Source: Malachius bipustulatus
Lineage: Eukaryota; Arthropoda; Insecta; Coleoptera; Melyridae
Assembly (NCBI GenBank): GCA_910589415.1
Contig: OU342632.1
Location: forward strand, 11,287,507 to 11,351,506
DNA length: 64,000 bases
Direction: 5' to 3'
A program made the translations under genes and the position numbers. The stretch's first letter is position 1; every line of letters begins with the position of its first letter. Shown here one piece after another: positions 13,201 through 24,239 of the stretch. The notes beneath the pieces were generated by a model, which saw nothing but the letters and a program-made list of their open reading frames with translations, searched no databases and was not told the origin of the DNA.

Positions 13201-16200
13201 ACTGCTACTGATCCTCGAACTTCCATACCCCTAACGCTTCCTCCATATAGCCACGTAATGGTATGTAGTGGACATTTTGAAGAGTTTACCCTTCCTCTTG
13301 TTCCCGGATTGGAAACTTTTACCGGGGAAGCTATTCACAGTCATCACTATCGAGTGCCGGATAAATATAAAGGAAGTAAAGTACTGGTAGTTGGCGGAGG
13401 GCCATCAGGATTGGGAGTTGTGGCAGATATGAAGGAAGTAGCAGAGACGGTGTACTGGTCGGTAGTGGGAGAAGGGGTGCCAGAAGGAAAGGGAATAGGA
13501 GTGATCAGAAAGACAGGAATTGAGAAAATTGAAAATACGAGAGTGTGGTTTGTGGATGGAAGTTGGGTGGAACCGGACTTTATTATCTTTTGTACTGGTG
13601 AGTTACTTTACATTTGTTTAAAAGTTTGCATGTACTCATGTATATGTGAAAAGGAAAATTTTTCTTTTACTTACAGCCCATAATAACCAAGGCTCTCATT
13701 ATTTCCTAATAATTCTTTTGTTTCAGGTTATGATTACAAGTTTCCGTTCCTAAATGAGAAGTGCGGTATTAAAATAATTAACGGGAAATATGTAACTCCA
13801 TTATATAAGCAAATTATTAATATTGAATGCCCCAGTATGGCTTTCATAGGAATGCCATTCACAGTTTGTCCTTTCCCTTTATTTGGAATTCAGGTAAGGA
13901 ATTTTTTTATTGCTGCATCAACCTTAGAGGGTTTTTAGCAACAACTCGGTTAATAGATTAAATTAGGTCATAGATACCGACCTCCTTGAGGAACCCAAGT
14001 ATTTGGATGAAAAACAGGGATCTGCGAAAATGTCACTAAGTAACTACAGAGGATAGACGACAATATGGTGATTGGTGGTATGAAAGGTGGTAGGGTAGAT
14101 AAGTTGGACATGTGAAGATGATATTGGTGATGCTGAGTCTAATAGTGCAGGAGGGGCAGATAGGAAGGGGTCGCCTGAAGAGAAAGGAATGCGTGGGTCA
14201 GTCTAGTGTATCGGTAGTCTGAGTCTATTAACTTTATCTTGATTGTGGCTGTTGATTGGGAGGGGTACACACCCAATGACGGGGGGTTTTATTGTTTTAA
14301 GGATGTATCGTTGAGCTTTCAGGTCTCTTGGCAAAGTGGAAGGATTTTTCGATCGCTTAAATGCCCTGAGTTCGATATAAATATATGGATCTAGCTGCCA
14401 GGTCGTTACCTGAAGCAGTTTTTTGGCAACGGAGTCCGCTTACTCATTTCCTTGAATACCGATATGGGAAGGTGTACCAAAATAAGTGGATGAATAAATA
14501 ATAAGCGGATGTTCCTATTTGGAATTTCGAAAGCTGGCTTTAAGTTTTTTAGTAGAGTTGTTGGGGTAAATTTGTTTAATAGCAAGGAGGATGCTTAAAG
14601 AGTCGGAACAGATTGCGAATAATTGTTCGGAGGTCGGGATTATATTATATTCGATTTCTCTAAGAATATAACTCGGTAGAGAAAATACTGCGTCACTGCG
14701 GGCAGGTGTATGCCCAGTTCCCAGGTAGGACTGATCACTGCACAGGAAACCTTGTCGTCAAACTTGGAACCGTCGGTGCATATGAGATAAAAACTGTGAT
14801 AGTGGAAAAACTGGGAAAGCGATATGTTGAAATGGGGTGTGTGTCTACGATCATGCAGGGAGATGTAAATATTGTTGAAACGACTATGCGCTCTAGAGAT
14901 TCGGACTTTCTGCTTCGGACTTTCTGCTTCAATATGTTGGAATCTTTCGTAGAGTGGGGCGGGGGGATGAGGCGAGGTTTTAAATCGAAAAGAGGTTTAA
15001 TAAAGCTGTTAGAAGTTACAAGAGAGAAATTATAGTCGATCATATAGGAGCACAAGGAGCCCAGTTTCTTCTCAAAGTTAAGCAGAATTTGATTGCAGCT
15101 GCTTCTATGGTTACCGTAGTTTTGTTAAAATACCTACTTTAAAAAATACTCAAATAACTAAACATTACACAGTTTAATCACAGTTCAACAATATCTATTT
15201 TATTTATTATTTTATTTGTATAAATAAGTCGTTCTATCCTTTAGATAAACTCACAATTCATATTGAACGCAAGCAAAACCACTATTCCAACAACTACCTG
15301 TTGTAATACACCTTCTCCACCAAATCTCCTGCTTCCATTACATAAATCTTTCAAATCGCAGTAAGTACATGATATGATTTTGATTCCCCAAATTACCTGG
15401 ACACAATCATCCAAATGACTACATCCCCTGGAGTAGATAATGTTGCCGATGTTGCCCTCAGTTGCGAGAGTCTCCTTCTCGTAGGTAGCCCGCAAACAAC
15501 GGGCATTTCGTCCTGTGCAATTGACTACTGTAATGTCATCCGTCACTTCGAAAGTGGGTCCACAACCGGACCCTTCGACGTTGTCTGTACACTCATAGCA
15601 AGTCAATGGGGTAGATGGTCGGAAGAAGAGAGTGATTACAATAATTACATAATATTTCCATGGATTACCTATTTCTTCTGTTTTGCTTATATTTATTTTT
15701 TGCATTTCGAATCATTGCATTTCTTATTTGTTTATGTTTCTAAATCAATTTTCGCGATCAATGGTGAAAAATGGTCAAATACTGAAAAACCATATCAATA
15801 TGGTATAAGTCTTTTAATAAAAATTCAATTGTACCTCTTTTTTCCTGAGTAACTCCTTCGCTTTGCAATATACCTAATCTGTTTCTTTATATTCTTATGG
15901 TTTTCTATGGGATGTGAGTTTACTTACTTAATTGTTTATTTTCACAATTGGTTTCTTCTTTTGGTTCATGAATAATAGTTAAGATTATTAGACTCCTAGA
16001 ATTCTTCGAGGTTTATTTATGTAAGATTTTAATTTTAATTTTACACTTCTGTCGTTTCTGTTCGATAGAAGTCCGATGAACGTTGACATTTTGTAGGATA
16101 TATTTGACAGAAGTTGCCAAAAAGACAAATAATGAGGAACCCAAAATAAATTTTTTGACAAATTCTGAGTTCTCTTTGATTAAAGAATCAAATACATATC

Positions 16201-18647
16201 GTTGGCTTATTAGAGTTTCAACCTGCTAACTCAGTTTTAAGAATGGTTTTAAATTATTCAGAATTTAACTGAGCTAAAATAAAACACTGATTTTTGGTTT
16301 TCTGAGATATCACTTTGTCAGGGGTGTTTTCCTTGTTAATGATAACAGGACCCTATTCCCAGCCCTATTAACCCCCAAACAATCGAATCGAATTAATAAT
16401 TGAAAATATTTACAAATATAGCACAAAGAACACATAACACGAGGTATTAAACAGCGGGAATAAATACGACAGGCTAATCTCCGTCGGTAGCTTCCTATAG
16501 CTCCCTCTTCTTCTTCAAGTGGCGTGTCCTCCCAGAATATTGACGATCAGTCGCATGGTCTTTACTTTGTCAACAGCAGTCCTAAACAGCTCACCCCATT
16601 TTTTGGTCTTCCCTATATTTTCCCCTGAATAACTAGTTGGAGTAGCTCATACTTCAGATTTCTCATCACATGGGCAAAGTATTCCAGTTTTCTTCTCTAT
16701 ATGATGTTTAGTACCTCTCTCTTCTTGTTGATTCGCTTCAAAACCACTTCATTTGTCACCATGTCCATCCACGATATCCCCAACACCCTTCGATAGCCCC
16801 ACATCTCCAATGCCTCAATCCTCCTGCACATTGTTTCAGCTAGGGTGCATGCTTCCATCCCCTAGAACAGTATGCTTTACATAGCAACGTAACAAGCGTG
16901 TTGTTAAGGGAATTCTTAAAGCTCTGTTGGTTAATACTTTCTGCATGTTCTTGCCTCTGCTTTTTATCTCTTATTGGGATAGATCCCATTTTTCAATTTC
17001 ACCCAGCAGCCCAAATACTTGCATGATTGCACTCTCTCCACCACTTCTCCATTTATTCTGATAATATCTGTTAAGTTGGTAGATATATTTTTATTTTTGC
17101 TGATGACCATCCATTTGGTTTTCTTTATATTTACTCGCGTAGACCCATCTGTAGGCTATGATGATAAGAGGCCTGGAAATCATCCTTATTTGTTGCTAAT
17201 ATGAGAGTGTCGTCAGCGTATCTTAGCTTGTTGACGACAATTCACCATTCGCCCTCTGTTCTACCTTCGATGGCTTCCCTGAAATTTTTTGCTTCATATA
17301 AATTAAACAAAAGGGGAGAAAGAACACATCCCTGTCGAACCCCTCTCATGATGGGCACTTCTTCAGATGTCTGGCCGTTAACTCTAATATCAGCTGTCTG
17401 ATTCCAGTTAAGTTGGCTATCAATCGTATGTCCGTCCAGGCCTATATCATTCAGTATAGCTATTAACTTCTCGTGCTGGATATTATCGAATGCCTTCTCA
17501 TAATCTACAAAACAGGCATATACGTCAACGTTTACATCTCTACATCGTTGTAGGAGAACTTGGATGGCAAACAGTGCTCCCCTTGTACCGAAAGCTTTTT
17601 TAAAACCAAATTGAGACCTACTGATGTGTTTCTCGCATCTGGTGTATATTCTAGATTGAATGATTCTCAGGAACTACTTGAATAATACACGGCTCATTAA
17701 ACTGATCGTTCTGTAATCTTTACAATACTTGCAGTTAGCCTTCTTTGGTATAGCGACGAAAGTTGATTTGAACCAGTCTTTAGGAATTACCCTGCTCCTG
17801 TATATACCTTAGTACAGTTTATCAAGCTTAATAGAAATGTGAGAGCTCTATCATTTTTCAACGTTTTTAAAACCTCTATCTGTACTCCATCTGGACCTGG
17901 TGCCTTCCCAGGTCCTCTCTTCGACCTTTACCTACTTTTGGATTAAGGTCGCCCATGAATAAATTTACTTCCGAAAATTTGGTTAACTTCAGTGGTTCTT
18001 TGACATCTTCGTAAAAAACTTCTACTTCGTCGTCAGAACCATTTCACGTGGGAGCATCAACCTGTATAATTTTTCTTGCTATCGGCGTTGTATTGAGTTG
18101 CAGCATGCATACTCTGTCAGAGATGGCTAAAAAACTTTTGACGGATTCATTGAGCTACTTTGAAAGAATATCTGCCTGGATTTGTCTTGTATTTTGCTTC
18201 TGCATCACTTCGAAAATTAAAAGAAAATTATTAAAAAAGAATGCACATTTAACGAACCTAAAATCACAAATATTACGCCCAAAAACATTTCAAATGAAGT
18301 ATTATTATGCTAATGATTCTCATATACTTATTCTTACCTCCCAATTTCAGGTTCGATTCTTCCTTTCTACAGTAACAGGTCATTTCAAACTCCCATCTCG
18401 AGATGTTATGCTTGACGAACTTAAAAGCAAGGAAGAAGATATGAATAAGCGTGGAATTCCTATCAAATATTACCACAAGATCGGCCCCGCCATGGGCGAA
18501 TACTACACCGAACTGGCCATGACTGCCAACATCACACCAATACCTCCAGTAATCGCCAAGCTGTTCAAGAAACTGGGATGCATACCTAGAAATTTTGATG
18601 ACTGCTTTAGGATTGTTGATGACGAAACTTACGAACAAATTGCTTGA
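7070..18647 (+). CDS. Flavin-containing monooxygenase FMO-A (five exons, 416 aa)
   Basis: Exons join as 7070-7257, 11906-12047, 13141-13597, 13727-13893 and 18351-18647. All introns are GT-AG, the frame is preserved, and the 1,251 coding bases end in TGA. FMOs use FAD and NADPH to oxygenate soft N or S centres. Visible motifs are the FAD Rossmann GAGGAG at residues 7-12, the FMO signature F-x-G-x3-H-x3-Y at 170-180 (FTGEAIHSHHY), the NADPH loop GGGPSG at 195-200, and FCTGY at 260-264 in place of FATGY. About 420 aa is normal for insect FMOs. Oddities: the Asp that usually follows the NADPH loop (GPSGLD in FMO-B) is Gly202 here, and intron 3 lies inside the CTG|Y motif, unlike FMO-B. No canonical AATAAA is seen within 100 bases of the stop. 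Insect relatives include alkaloid N-oxygenases; the substrate here is unknown. Confidence 0.88.
7880..9480 (-). mobile_element. LINE fragment (RNase H-bearing R1/Loa/I-type)
   Basis: On the minus strand, pieces of one broken polyprotein appear in order. First is a reverse-transcriptase start (AGQDGIIPIMLQ, about 9,110-9,060), then FLDIEGSFDKISF (about 8,790). Next is the core GCPQGGVLSPLLWSLVVDSL (about 8,620), where the YADD box has been deleted. Last come an RNase H piece (IEIVTDSQAVLRKLD) and a C-terminal CxxC-type tail ending near 7,920. Frameshifts and deletions make it dead. The last 100 bases match the LINE end at 52,440-52,630. It sits antisense in FMO-A intron 1. Confidence 0.8.
9638..11851. 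repeat. 2.2-kb palindrome in FMO-A intron 1
   Basis: The left arm begins 'cagcaggaccggtaaaat' and the right arm ends 'ataccggtcctgctg'. Arms of roughly 800 bp (about 9,638-10,430 and 11,095-11,851) mirror each other with few differences, through 'ttaggttgggtcgggg' and 'cgcgcttggcgcgc'. The central 650 bp is not mirrored and is GC-richer than its surroundings. The two opposed open frames containing YLWSDRVQVGLKLKI are mirror copies of arm sequence, not genes. It is likely a large foldback transposon of unknown class. Confidence 0.85.
11906..12047 (+). CDS. FMO-A exon 2
   Basis: Acceptor tcttacag ends 11,905; donor GTAAGA starts 12,048. It encodes TNLPKELMQMEGLQYPE..., the conserved TNLPKE segment after the FAD motif, then the 'ILSYKEKFQLEPHLK' helix. 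It ends in phase 0. Confidence 0.85.
12048..13140. other. FMO-A intron 2, no gene recognised
   Basis: AT-rich intron with a short tandem-like run 'gataagatattcctaagata' near 12,805-12,840. No other coding or mobile feature could be supported. Confidence 0.5.
13141..13597 (+). CDS. FMO-A exon 3: FMO signature and NADPH motif
   Basis: Acceptor atttttctag ends 13,140. The exon begins YFHRVDSI and continues through MVCSGHFEEF, the FxGxxxHxxxY signature and the GGGPSG loop, ending at FCT plus one base. Donor GTGAGT is at 13,598. It covers in one exon what FMO-B splits at 45,860. Confidence 0.88.
13727..13893 (+). CDS. FMO-A exon 4
   Basis: Acceptor ttgtttcag ends 13,726. The exon begins (G)YDYKFPFLNEKCGI and runs to the MAFIGMPF block and FGIQ. 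Donor GTAAGG is at 13,894. Intron 3 before it is only 129 bp. It matches residues 262-315 of FMO-B. Confidence 0.88.
13930..15115 (-). mobile_element. LINE fragment with RNase H domain (Jockey/I-like)
   Basis: Minus-strand reading gives broken RNase H blocks in order. They are CTDGSKFDDKVSCAVI (about 14,780-14,735), then AVFSLPSYIL and ICSDSLSILLAIKQIYP (about 14,690-14,570), then PSHIGIQGNE-x-ADSVAKKL (about 14,470-14,420) with a stop after GNE. These are the four landmark segments of a LINE-type RNase H. Stops and frameshifts show decay. It lies antisense in FMO-A intron 4. Confidence 0.7.
15199..15216 (-). terminator. Poly(A) signals of the Ly6-type gene
   Basis: Three overlapping or adjacent AATAAA copies on the minus strand (15,211-15,216, 15,203-15,208 and 15,199-15,204) lie 25-42 bases past the stop codon at 15,241. 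This is good spacing for the 3' end of the nested gene. Confidence 0.5.
15241..15705 (-). CDS. Ly6/QVR-type GPI-anchored protein (154 aa), nested antisense gene
   Basis: One uninterrupted frame sits in FMO-A intron 4 on the opposite strand. It has a hydrophobic signal segment (residues 18-28, YYVIIVITLFF), then a mature start LTCYEC. The ten ectodomain cysteines are at 36, 39, 48, 63, 70, 95, 101, 113, 116 and 122, ending LCN, the three-finger Ly6/uPAR layout seen in insect Quiver/Sleepless-like proteins. N-glycosylation sequons are at N62 and N123. A hydrophobic tail (133-147) after SRRFGGEG fits a GPI-attachment signal. Such proteins act at the outer cell surface, for example in channel or receptor trafficking or septate junctions. 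Seventeen residues before the signal core is long, so the true start may come from an upstream exon. Intronless structure could mean a retrocopy. Poly(A) signals follow the stop. Confidence 0.68.
   Translation of the reverse strand: MQKINISKTEEIGNPWKYYVIIVITLFFRPSTPLTCYECTDNVEGSGCGPTFEVTDDITVVNCTGRNARCLRATYEKETLATEGNIGNIIYSRGCSHLDDCVQVIWGIKIISCTYCDLKDLCNGSRRFGGEGVLQQVVVGIVVLLAFNMNCEFI
16480..18130 (-). mobile_element. RTE-type LINE fragment
   Basis: Minus strand, 5' to 3'. First is an endonuclease piece (about 18,110-17,930: MLQLNTTPIARKIIQVDAPT, FMGDLNPKV). After an internal deletion come reverse-transcriptase blocks PGPDGVQIEVLKTL (about 17,910), FVDYEKAFDNIQHEKLIAIL (about 17,520-17,460), and RGVRQGCVLSPLLFNLY (about 17,355-17,300). 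A degraded C-terminal tail follows to about 16,500. Frameshifts and deletion make it non-functional. It ends roughly 220 bp before FMO-A exon 5. Confidence 0.85.
18351..18647 (+). CDS. FMO-A exon 5 (C-terminus)
   Basis: Acceptor cccaatttcag ends 18,350. The exon begins VRFFLSTVTGHFKLPS, matching ARYYTKYLSGSMSLLPS of FMO-B exon 5. It continues through YHKIGPAMGEYYTEL and ends in TGA at 18,647. The family C-terminal helix is complete. Confidence 0.87.
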   Translation, partial: VRFFLSTVTGHFKLPSRDVMLDELKSKEEDMNKRGIPIKYYHKIGPAMGEYYTELAMTANITPIPPVIAKLFKKLGCIPRNFDDCFRIVDDETYEQIA

Positions 18648-18699
18648 AGTTAATATACTTACGTGATACTTAAAATAGGATATGTTAAACGATTCTTAT

Positions 18700-19474
18700 A
18701 TAAGGGTGTTTCAAAACATGTATTGGTTGGAAAATTAAAAGTAGGATTCCTTTGCGTGCTGAGAAAAGTTCCTATTAACATGGATCCGTGACGTACTGTT
18801 TTCGAGATAAAGGGTAAGGGTGACCAAAAAAAACCTGACCTGACCAAAAAAAATCAGTTTTTTGACGATATATCTAGAGGAACCTTTTGCGATATGAAAC
18901 TGAATTTTTGTACGCATCCTATCATAATTATTATTAACTTTTTCAGCCCTGATTAAATTTCTTTCAATATGGCAATGGCAGAGATTTTATAGGGTTGCTT
19001 GAAATTTTTTGCCCCTAATTTCTACATCATTGGAAAAATTGGAATTGCAAAAGCACATTTTAAACCTTTAATATTTTCTACATAAAAAAGGTGCTCTTGG
19101 TCGAAAGATTTAACGTGAACTGCTTTCGAGAAAAACGGCATTTTATGATGGAGAAACATAAAAGTAGCAATATGTTTTATTGTTTGTTGTAAACAATAAA
19201 TTTCTTTTTGTTAATTTTTTTATGACTTGTTTCACTGCTACATAAAAAAATAATCAGCTCCCAAAATGTAGATACATTGATATTATTAATGACAAGATGT
19301 GTACAAACGTTTAGTTTTATATCCAAACGGTTCCTGAGATGTTGTCCAAAAACAAAAAAAAATATTTTATTATGACACCCTGTTTCTCGACAACGATGCG
19401 TTTACAGACCCATATGTTAATAGGAACTTTTTTCTCAGAACGCTCTGAGGAATCACGCCTTTCACGCTGTAAAA
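18700..19474. repeat. Foldback element downstream of FMO-A
   Basis: The left arm has 'aaaagttcctattaacatg' (about 18,764). It is mirrored by 'catatgttaataggaact' (19,411) with matching flanks. Arms are diverged and the interior is AT-rich. It begins about 50 bp past the FMO-A stop. No coding content is seen. Confidence 0.6.
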
Positions 19475-20139
19475 TACAGGGTGTTCCTAAATACCAGGTA
19501 CATACGAAAGGAGATCATTCTTTGTCTTATTTTATGCCTAAAAGTTCATATACAGCTATAGGTCCGCAACCGCTTCTTTACCGATCTACAGGGTGTTGAA
19601 ATTAAAAATAAAAATAGTTTTTTCTTTATAGCTCCCATAGTTTTTGAGATATTTAGCTCGTATTTGGAATACAGGTTAAGTTGTAGGGCTTACATCATTG
19701 AGCATGTCAAATTGTTGTGAGAATATACAGGGAGATATTTTTTAATTTTTTTTCAGGGGTCATGCCCCATTTTCTACCCCTGAACTTTTTTTTGCGGTGC
19801 GCCGCTGGTGCACTGTAAAATATGAAGTTCTGCGACCGTGATCGAGAAACAAATTATTTTCTGTCATTGGTTAGACGAAATTTTAAAAAATGTAATGGTA
19901 AAGCAGGCTCGGGCTTTATTTGGATAATCTCTCGTTTCCATTAATTTTGACAAAATGTTTGACAATTGGTTTGACTAAAGTTTGACAACTGCAGGAACTC
20001 TAAAGAAAAATCTTCCAATTTTAAAACCCTGTATATCGCTAATGAAGCTGTTGAGAAGCTATGCTTATATGAAGTTTTGGGCATAAAATAAGTCAAAGAA
20101 TTACCTCCTTTCGTATGTACCTGGTATTTAGGAATATTT
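19475..20139. mobile_element. Foldback MITE, TACAGGGTGTTCC end
   Basis: The left end 'tacagggtgttcctaaatac' is mirrored by 'tacctggtatttaggaatat' at the right. Arms match through 'aaaggagatcattctttg' / 'caaagaattacctcctttcg'. A second internal TACAGGGTG (19,590) and its partner 'accctgta' (20,026) show a nested or composite structure. Confidence 0.7.
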
Positions 20140-21756
20140 CTATTAATATTTGTAAATAAAAAAATGATTATTTTTTTTTATTTATTACTATTCCTTAATT
20201 GTTCCCTAAAAGCTAGAGTTATAATAGCGGAAGATTGAAATCCTAGTGCAAAAAGAATATTTTTAGAATTAATGTGTTTGAATCACCACACGTATGTACC
20301 TATAGATTTTCACTGCACTGCTGTGATATTTTAATTCCATCGAACATGACGAGCATTGGTGGTGTTTCCTTATCAATCCATCTCTTCATTTTTTTATTAC
20401 TTAAGTTACGTAGCGTTAATACGACAGGCGCATCATTTTGTCTTAATTTTGTTCGAATTTTTCTTAATGCGACTGTAAGTAATTTTTATAAAACAGCTAC
20501 TGTGCACCAAACTGTTCGTTGTTAAACTGAAAATGCAGCATGGTGACGATTTTAATCATCAAGTTGGTTTGCGATGACTTTGGATCATTATTAAAGCAAT
20601 ATTTTCACAGAATAAGTCACGTGCAATTTTATTTCTGTCCAAATGAGTCATCCTATAGATTGCGACACGAGAGTTCTTATTCCAAGGCCTGCCAAATCAG
20701 ATTAAAATAACTGCTATCCTTCCAGAATCAGAACTTGATCGTCAATAAATGTCGATCACTCCTGTCGGGTTAACTTCCACTTCACCGTTACAGAAATCAT
20801 CTTCCCTATCATTATGCAGTAACCTGGAATATCTCTCACAACTCATCAGCTACGATAAATTGAGATTAAAACTGCCTTGCCAAATTCTGCTTCGGAGGAA
20901 TGGGTGGACTCCAAGGTTCGGCATTTTTAACGGTTGGATTTAAAGGAGTGACCGCCAAATCTCGCACCATGTAAGCCGCTATAGAAACAAAGAATTCTGC
21001 CAAATATCATTCCATGAATGGAGAGACTCTTTGTCATTAATCCCCCATGTAGAAGATGTCACCGCCTGACTAATTATTAGTAATTACTTATCGCATAAGT
21101 TTACCTAACTTCGATGGAGCATCGAGGTCATCGGTTATAATAGGATTAGCAGGTTTTGCAAGTATGTCTTCAATAACATTTCAAGACTTCTAGAGCACGT
21201 CTTGAAAGTAAACTAGTCCATAAACTTGAGAGTCACTCAACTCACTACAAGGCATTCAACAGTAAGTTGTATTAATCAAAAAACAGTTCACGATATCAGA
21301 AGGTGGATGAATAGAGGAGTAGACCAACTTGAAAAAGCAGCGGTTTATTCATCAACAGAACCGGGAATAAAATACCCTCAACCAAACTGATACGCTGGTA
21401 AGGAGACACAAAAATTGGTATTTAAATGGCTTCAGTCAGTCAAGAAGGATAGATCTAAAAGTAACAACGACAGAACTGTACGACTTACCTTTTATAGGAG
21501 ATACACTTGTCCAAACTTAGTGATTGCTAGAGATATCTCTTATCTAAGATGCATTATTGCATTTGGATGTGGTAAATACTCCTATTGCATGGAGTTTTCC
21601 CCTGGTGAATAGTTTGGTAGTTCTCATAAGAATACTGAGCTATAAATAGAAAGAAACTCTGAACAGTAAGAGTTTACATATTTTGTTTATAAATTGTTTA
21701 TAACATCTCACTTGGAGGAATAATAAATTGTTTATAGCATCACAAAAAAAATTGCT
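20140..21756. other. No gene recognised
   Basis: AT-rich intergenic sequence. I see no domain, splice structure, RNA gene or clear repeat ends. Confidence 0.4.
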
Positions 21757-21890
21757 GTTATTGTTTTCATTTTTTTTTTCATGTAAGGTAGGGTTTGGTC
21801 TCTTCAACTGGGATTCGAACCCTGTCGATGCCAGCGTCAACGGCTTAACAGTCTGCAAATCAAACCGCCGCGCTACCGCCCGCTCCAATA
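21757..21890 (-). mobile_element. tRNA-derived SINE (short)
   Basis: The reverse strand reads a pol III-like box B, GGGTTCGAATCCC (about 21,810-21,822), preceded by a box A-like 'GGTAGCGCGGCGG' (about 21,870) and followed by an A-rich tail (t-run at 21,767-21,780 on +). Layout and orientation fit a tRNA-derived SINE head on the minus strand. It is not a clean tRNA: the acceptor-stem pairing is not evident and extra bases lie between the boxes. Confidence 0.55.
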
Positions 21891-22344
21891 AAATTGTAAG
21901 GGGAGTAGTAGTCATCGAGAAGATTATCTCGTTGAGAGCTTGGCGTAAGTGGCTGTCTGTCTTTTGCAAAACCCAAAATTTGCTTAAGGTACTCTTTTTG
22001 TTTTTTAATATAATTTTCACGCATATAAGCTTGAAAATAGATGCTGATGAGTTACAGAAAAACCATACTTTGGGAGAAATTTTCTACAGGATTGTAAACT
22101 AATTTAATTACTGAAAATTTAGCAAAATTACTCGACTAGGACAGTCGAATTTCAGAGAACTTACTGTCGTTCCTCCGAGGTTTTTTTTTTGGTGGGGGGA
22201 AGGGGTAGAAATTGCACATGAAATCATTCTTAAATATACTCTCAACAAGCTAACCAAGAAATGTGTAAGTAGATCAGTTGTTTATCAGGTTGAAAAATCA
22301 GCTGTAACGCACTAATGGCCAAAGTTTCTAATGCGTACTACATA

Positions 22345-22630
22345 TACCTAAAAGGTGTTCCAGTTTGTATATTCATACGCATAGTGTTCACGGAAGAACA
22401 CGTAAGAATAATTGTTTTTTTTTTTTTTGTTTAATTGTTTTGAGATCAAATTTGTCAAATGTCAAATTTGGAAGAAAATATACAATAAAAAGTATTTTTC
22501 TCCAAGTTTAATACCCTACCGTGAATCTCTAAAATAAACTGTTTTCGAGCAAAATCTTGAGAAAAAAATGTATTTTTACTTGTTCTGCCGTTTACCTGAG
22601 CTATGAACATACAAACTGGAACATCATGTA
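22345..22630. repeat. Short foldback element
   Basis: The left end 'ggtgttccagtttgtat' (22,354) pairs with 'catacaaactggaacatc' (22,608) as terminal inverted repeats. The body is AT-rich and non-coding. Confidence 0.65.
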
Positions 22631-23330
22631 TATAATAATTATAGCACCTCGTTTATATCTGTTTATAAAAGTGTAGGTCAAAAATATGCTCTTGGATTTT
22701 CTAGAGACCTAATCATTTCTTGCTGGGAAAACAGAATCTAGCTAGGTTTTTCTTTAGATAAAAATTTTCGGTAAGTTTCAAGGGAAAATGCCTTGGGTTT
22801 TCCTTTATAATCGTTATCATGGTCTGGAAAAGACCAGCAAGGTCATCTCATGTATGCGTAAGGAATGGTTTTGCAAATACTGCTATTATATTAATTACTC
22901 TAATTATTGGTTTTCCTGCGTAAAGAATAACGTGAAAACCATTATTTTTATTACATCACTCTCCTGGCCTGGACCGATCGATAATGCCCTTGTGCGTAAG
23001 AGTGATGTGCGTTACTAAACTGTTTCGTCAGTTAATTAAATATAGGTATTGTATATTCTTATGGAAATAATTTGGATCCTATAATGTAATTATTACATAG
23101 CTGAATTATACAGGGTGTATTTTTTCCAAAGTGTAGTAGTACAGGGATCTAATATACTAATAGTTAAAGGAATGGTTAAATATAGCAGGGTTAAAATGCA
23201 CTATATACTCAGTGAGTTATACACTACTTAGTGCAGTTATATGAACTAAATTCGAAGCATCTTTTGTTAATTTTTTAATCTTCATTTTAATCTTAATAAA
23301 ACACTGGTATAATATGGTCAATGAGAATAT
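22631..23330. other. No gene; one lone TACAGGGTG
   Basis: AT-rich sequence with an isolated 'tacagggtgtattttttcc' at 23,109. This looks like the end of a degraded foldback element whose partner I could not place. Confidence 0.4.
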
Positions 23331-24048
23331 ACACCGTGTTTTATATTAAGTCGGCACTATTGCTAACTTCGTTATTATTTAACCTAGAAAGTCAGTTAAA
23401 TTAGCAAACTAGTATAGTATTTTTTCTCCTGAATAAAATGGCGAAAGCAGAAAAACAATTGAACATCGCGTTTTCGAGATATTAAAAAAAATGTAATTTT
23501 TTTAATGGAACACCCTATATATTTTTAGATGGATCGGTTGCAAATTTTTTTTAAAGGAAAAAGTCTTTATGCACTATGATCCTAAAATAATAGATTCATT
23601 AATTATTCATTATTTTATTACTCCCAAAGTAGGCTGCGACAATTATTGTAATTTAGTGTACCTACGTAATGTAAGGTAAAAAAATTATGTCGTCCTCAAT
23701 AGTGTATTTTTCAATAAAAAAAAAACACTAAAAATAAGAGTTGTTACCTTGAAAAGGATTTAATTTTGCTTAAACAATTAACAGAACTTGTTTGTGTTGT
23801 AAAATTTTATTATTTTAGGATCATAGTGCATAGAGACTTTTTCCTTAAAAAAAAATTTGCAACCGATCCATCTAAAAATATACAGGGTGTTCCATAAAAA
23901 ATGTTCATTTTTTAGTGTATTTTTTAACAAAAAAATACACTATTGAGGACGACATCACTTTCCAAAAATCACCCAAACTCATCAAATGTCCACCGATAAT
24001 GACCCCCAGATTACGAAAAAGTGGTTTTCCAAAATTCACCTGCCCACG

Positions 24049-24088
<40 letters not shown>

Positions 24089-24097
24089 ATATATTTA
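24049..24097. repeat. (TA)n microsatellite
   Basis: Nearly pure alternating TA run with two interruptions (ATTT). It lies inside the composite palindrome. Confidence 0.9.
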
Positions 24098-24239
24098 TTT
24101 CTCCAAAATCACGATTTTTCGAGTTTCAAAACGCTCCTGTAGCTTTATCTTTCAAGATTAGTGAACGAAATTTTGGATTCTTGTAAAGCTGAGGAATGAC
24201 TTTAGATTTTCGTTGAAAAAATTTCCAAAAGTCACGTTA

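Noticed and set aside
15415..15852. Plus-strand 145-aa frame over the Ly6 gene
   Set aside because: It is a shadow of the minus-strand cysteine-rich frame, without domain features.
18273..18638. Minus-strand 121-aa frame over FMO-A exon 5
   Set aside because: It is antisense to a conserved FMO exon and shows no similarity of its own.
21800..21880. Second possible tRNA gene
   Set aside because: Box B is good, but acceptor-stem pairing is missing and an A-rich tail follows, so a SINE head is more likely.
22040..22060. CTGATGAG as a hammerhead ribozyme core
   Set aside because: No stem II followed by GAAA and no flanking stems could be drawn.
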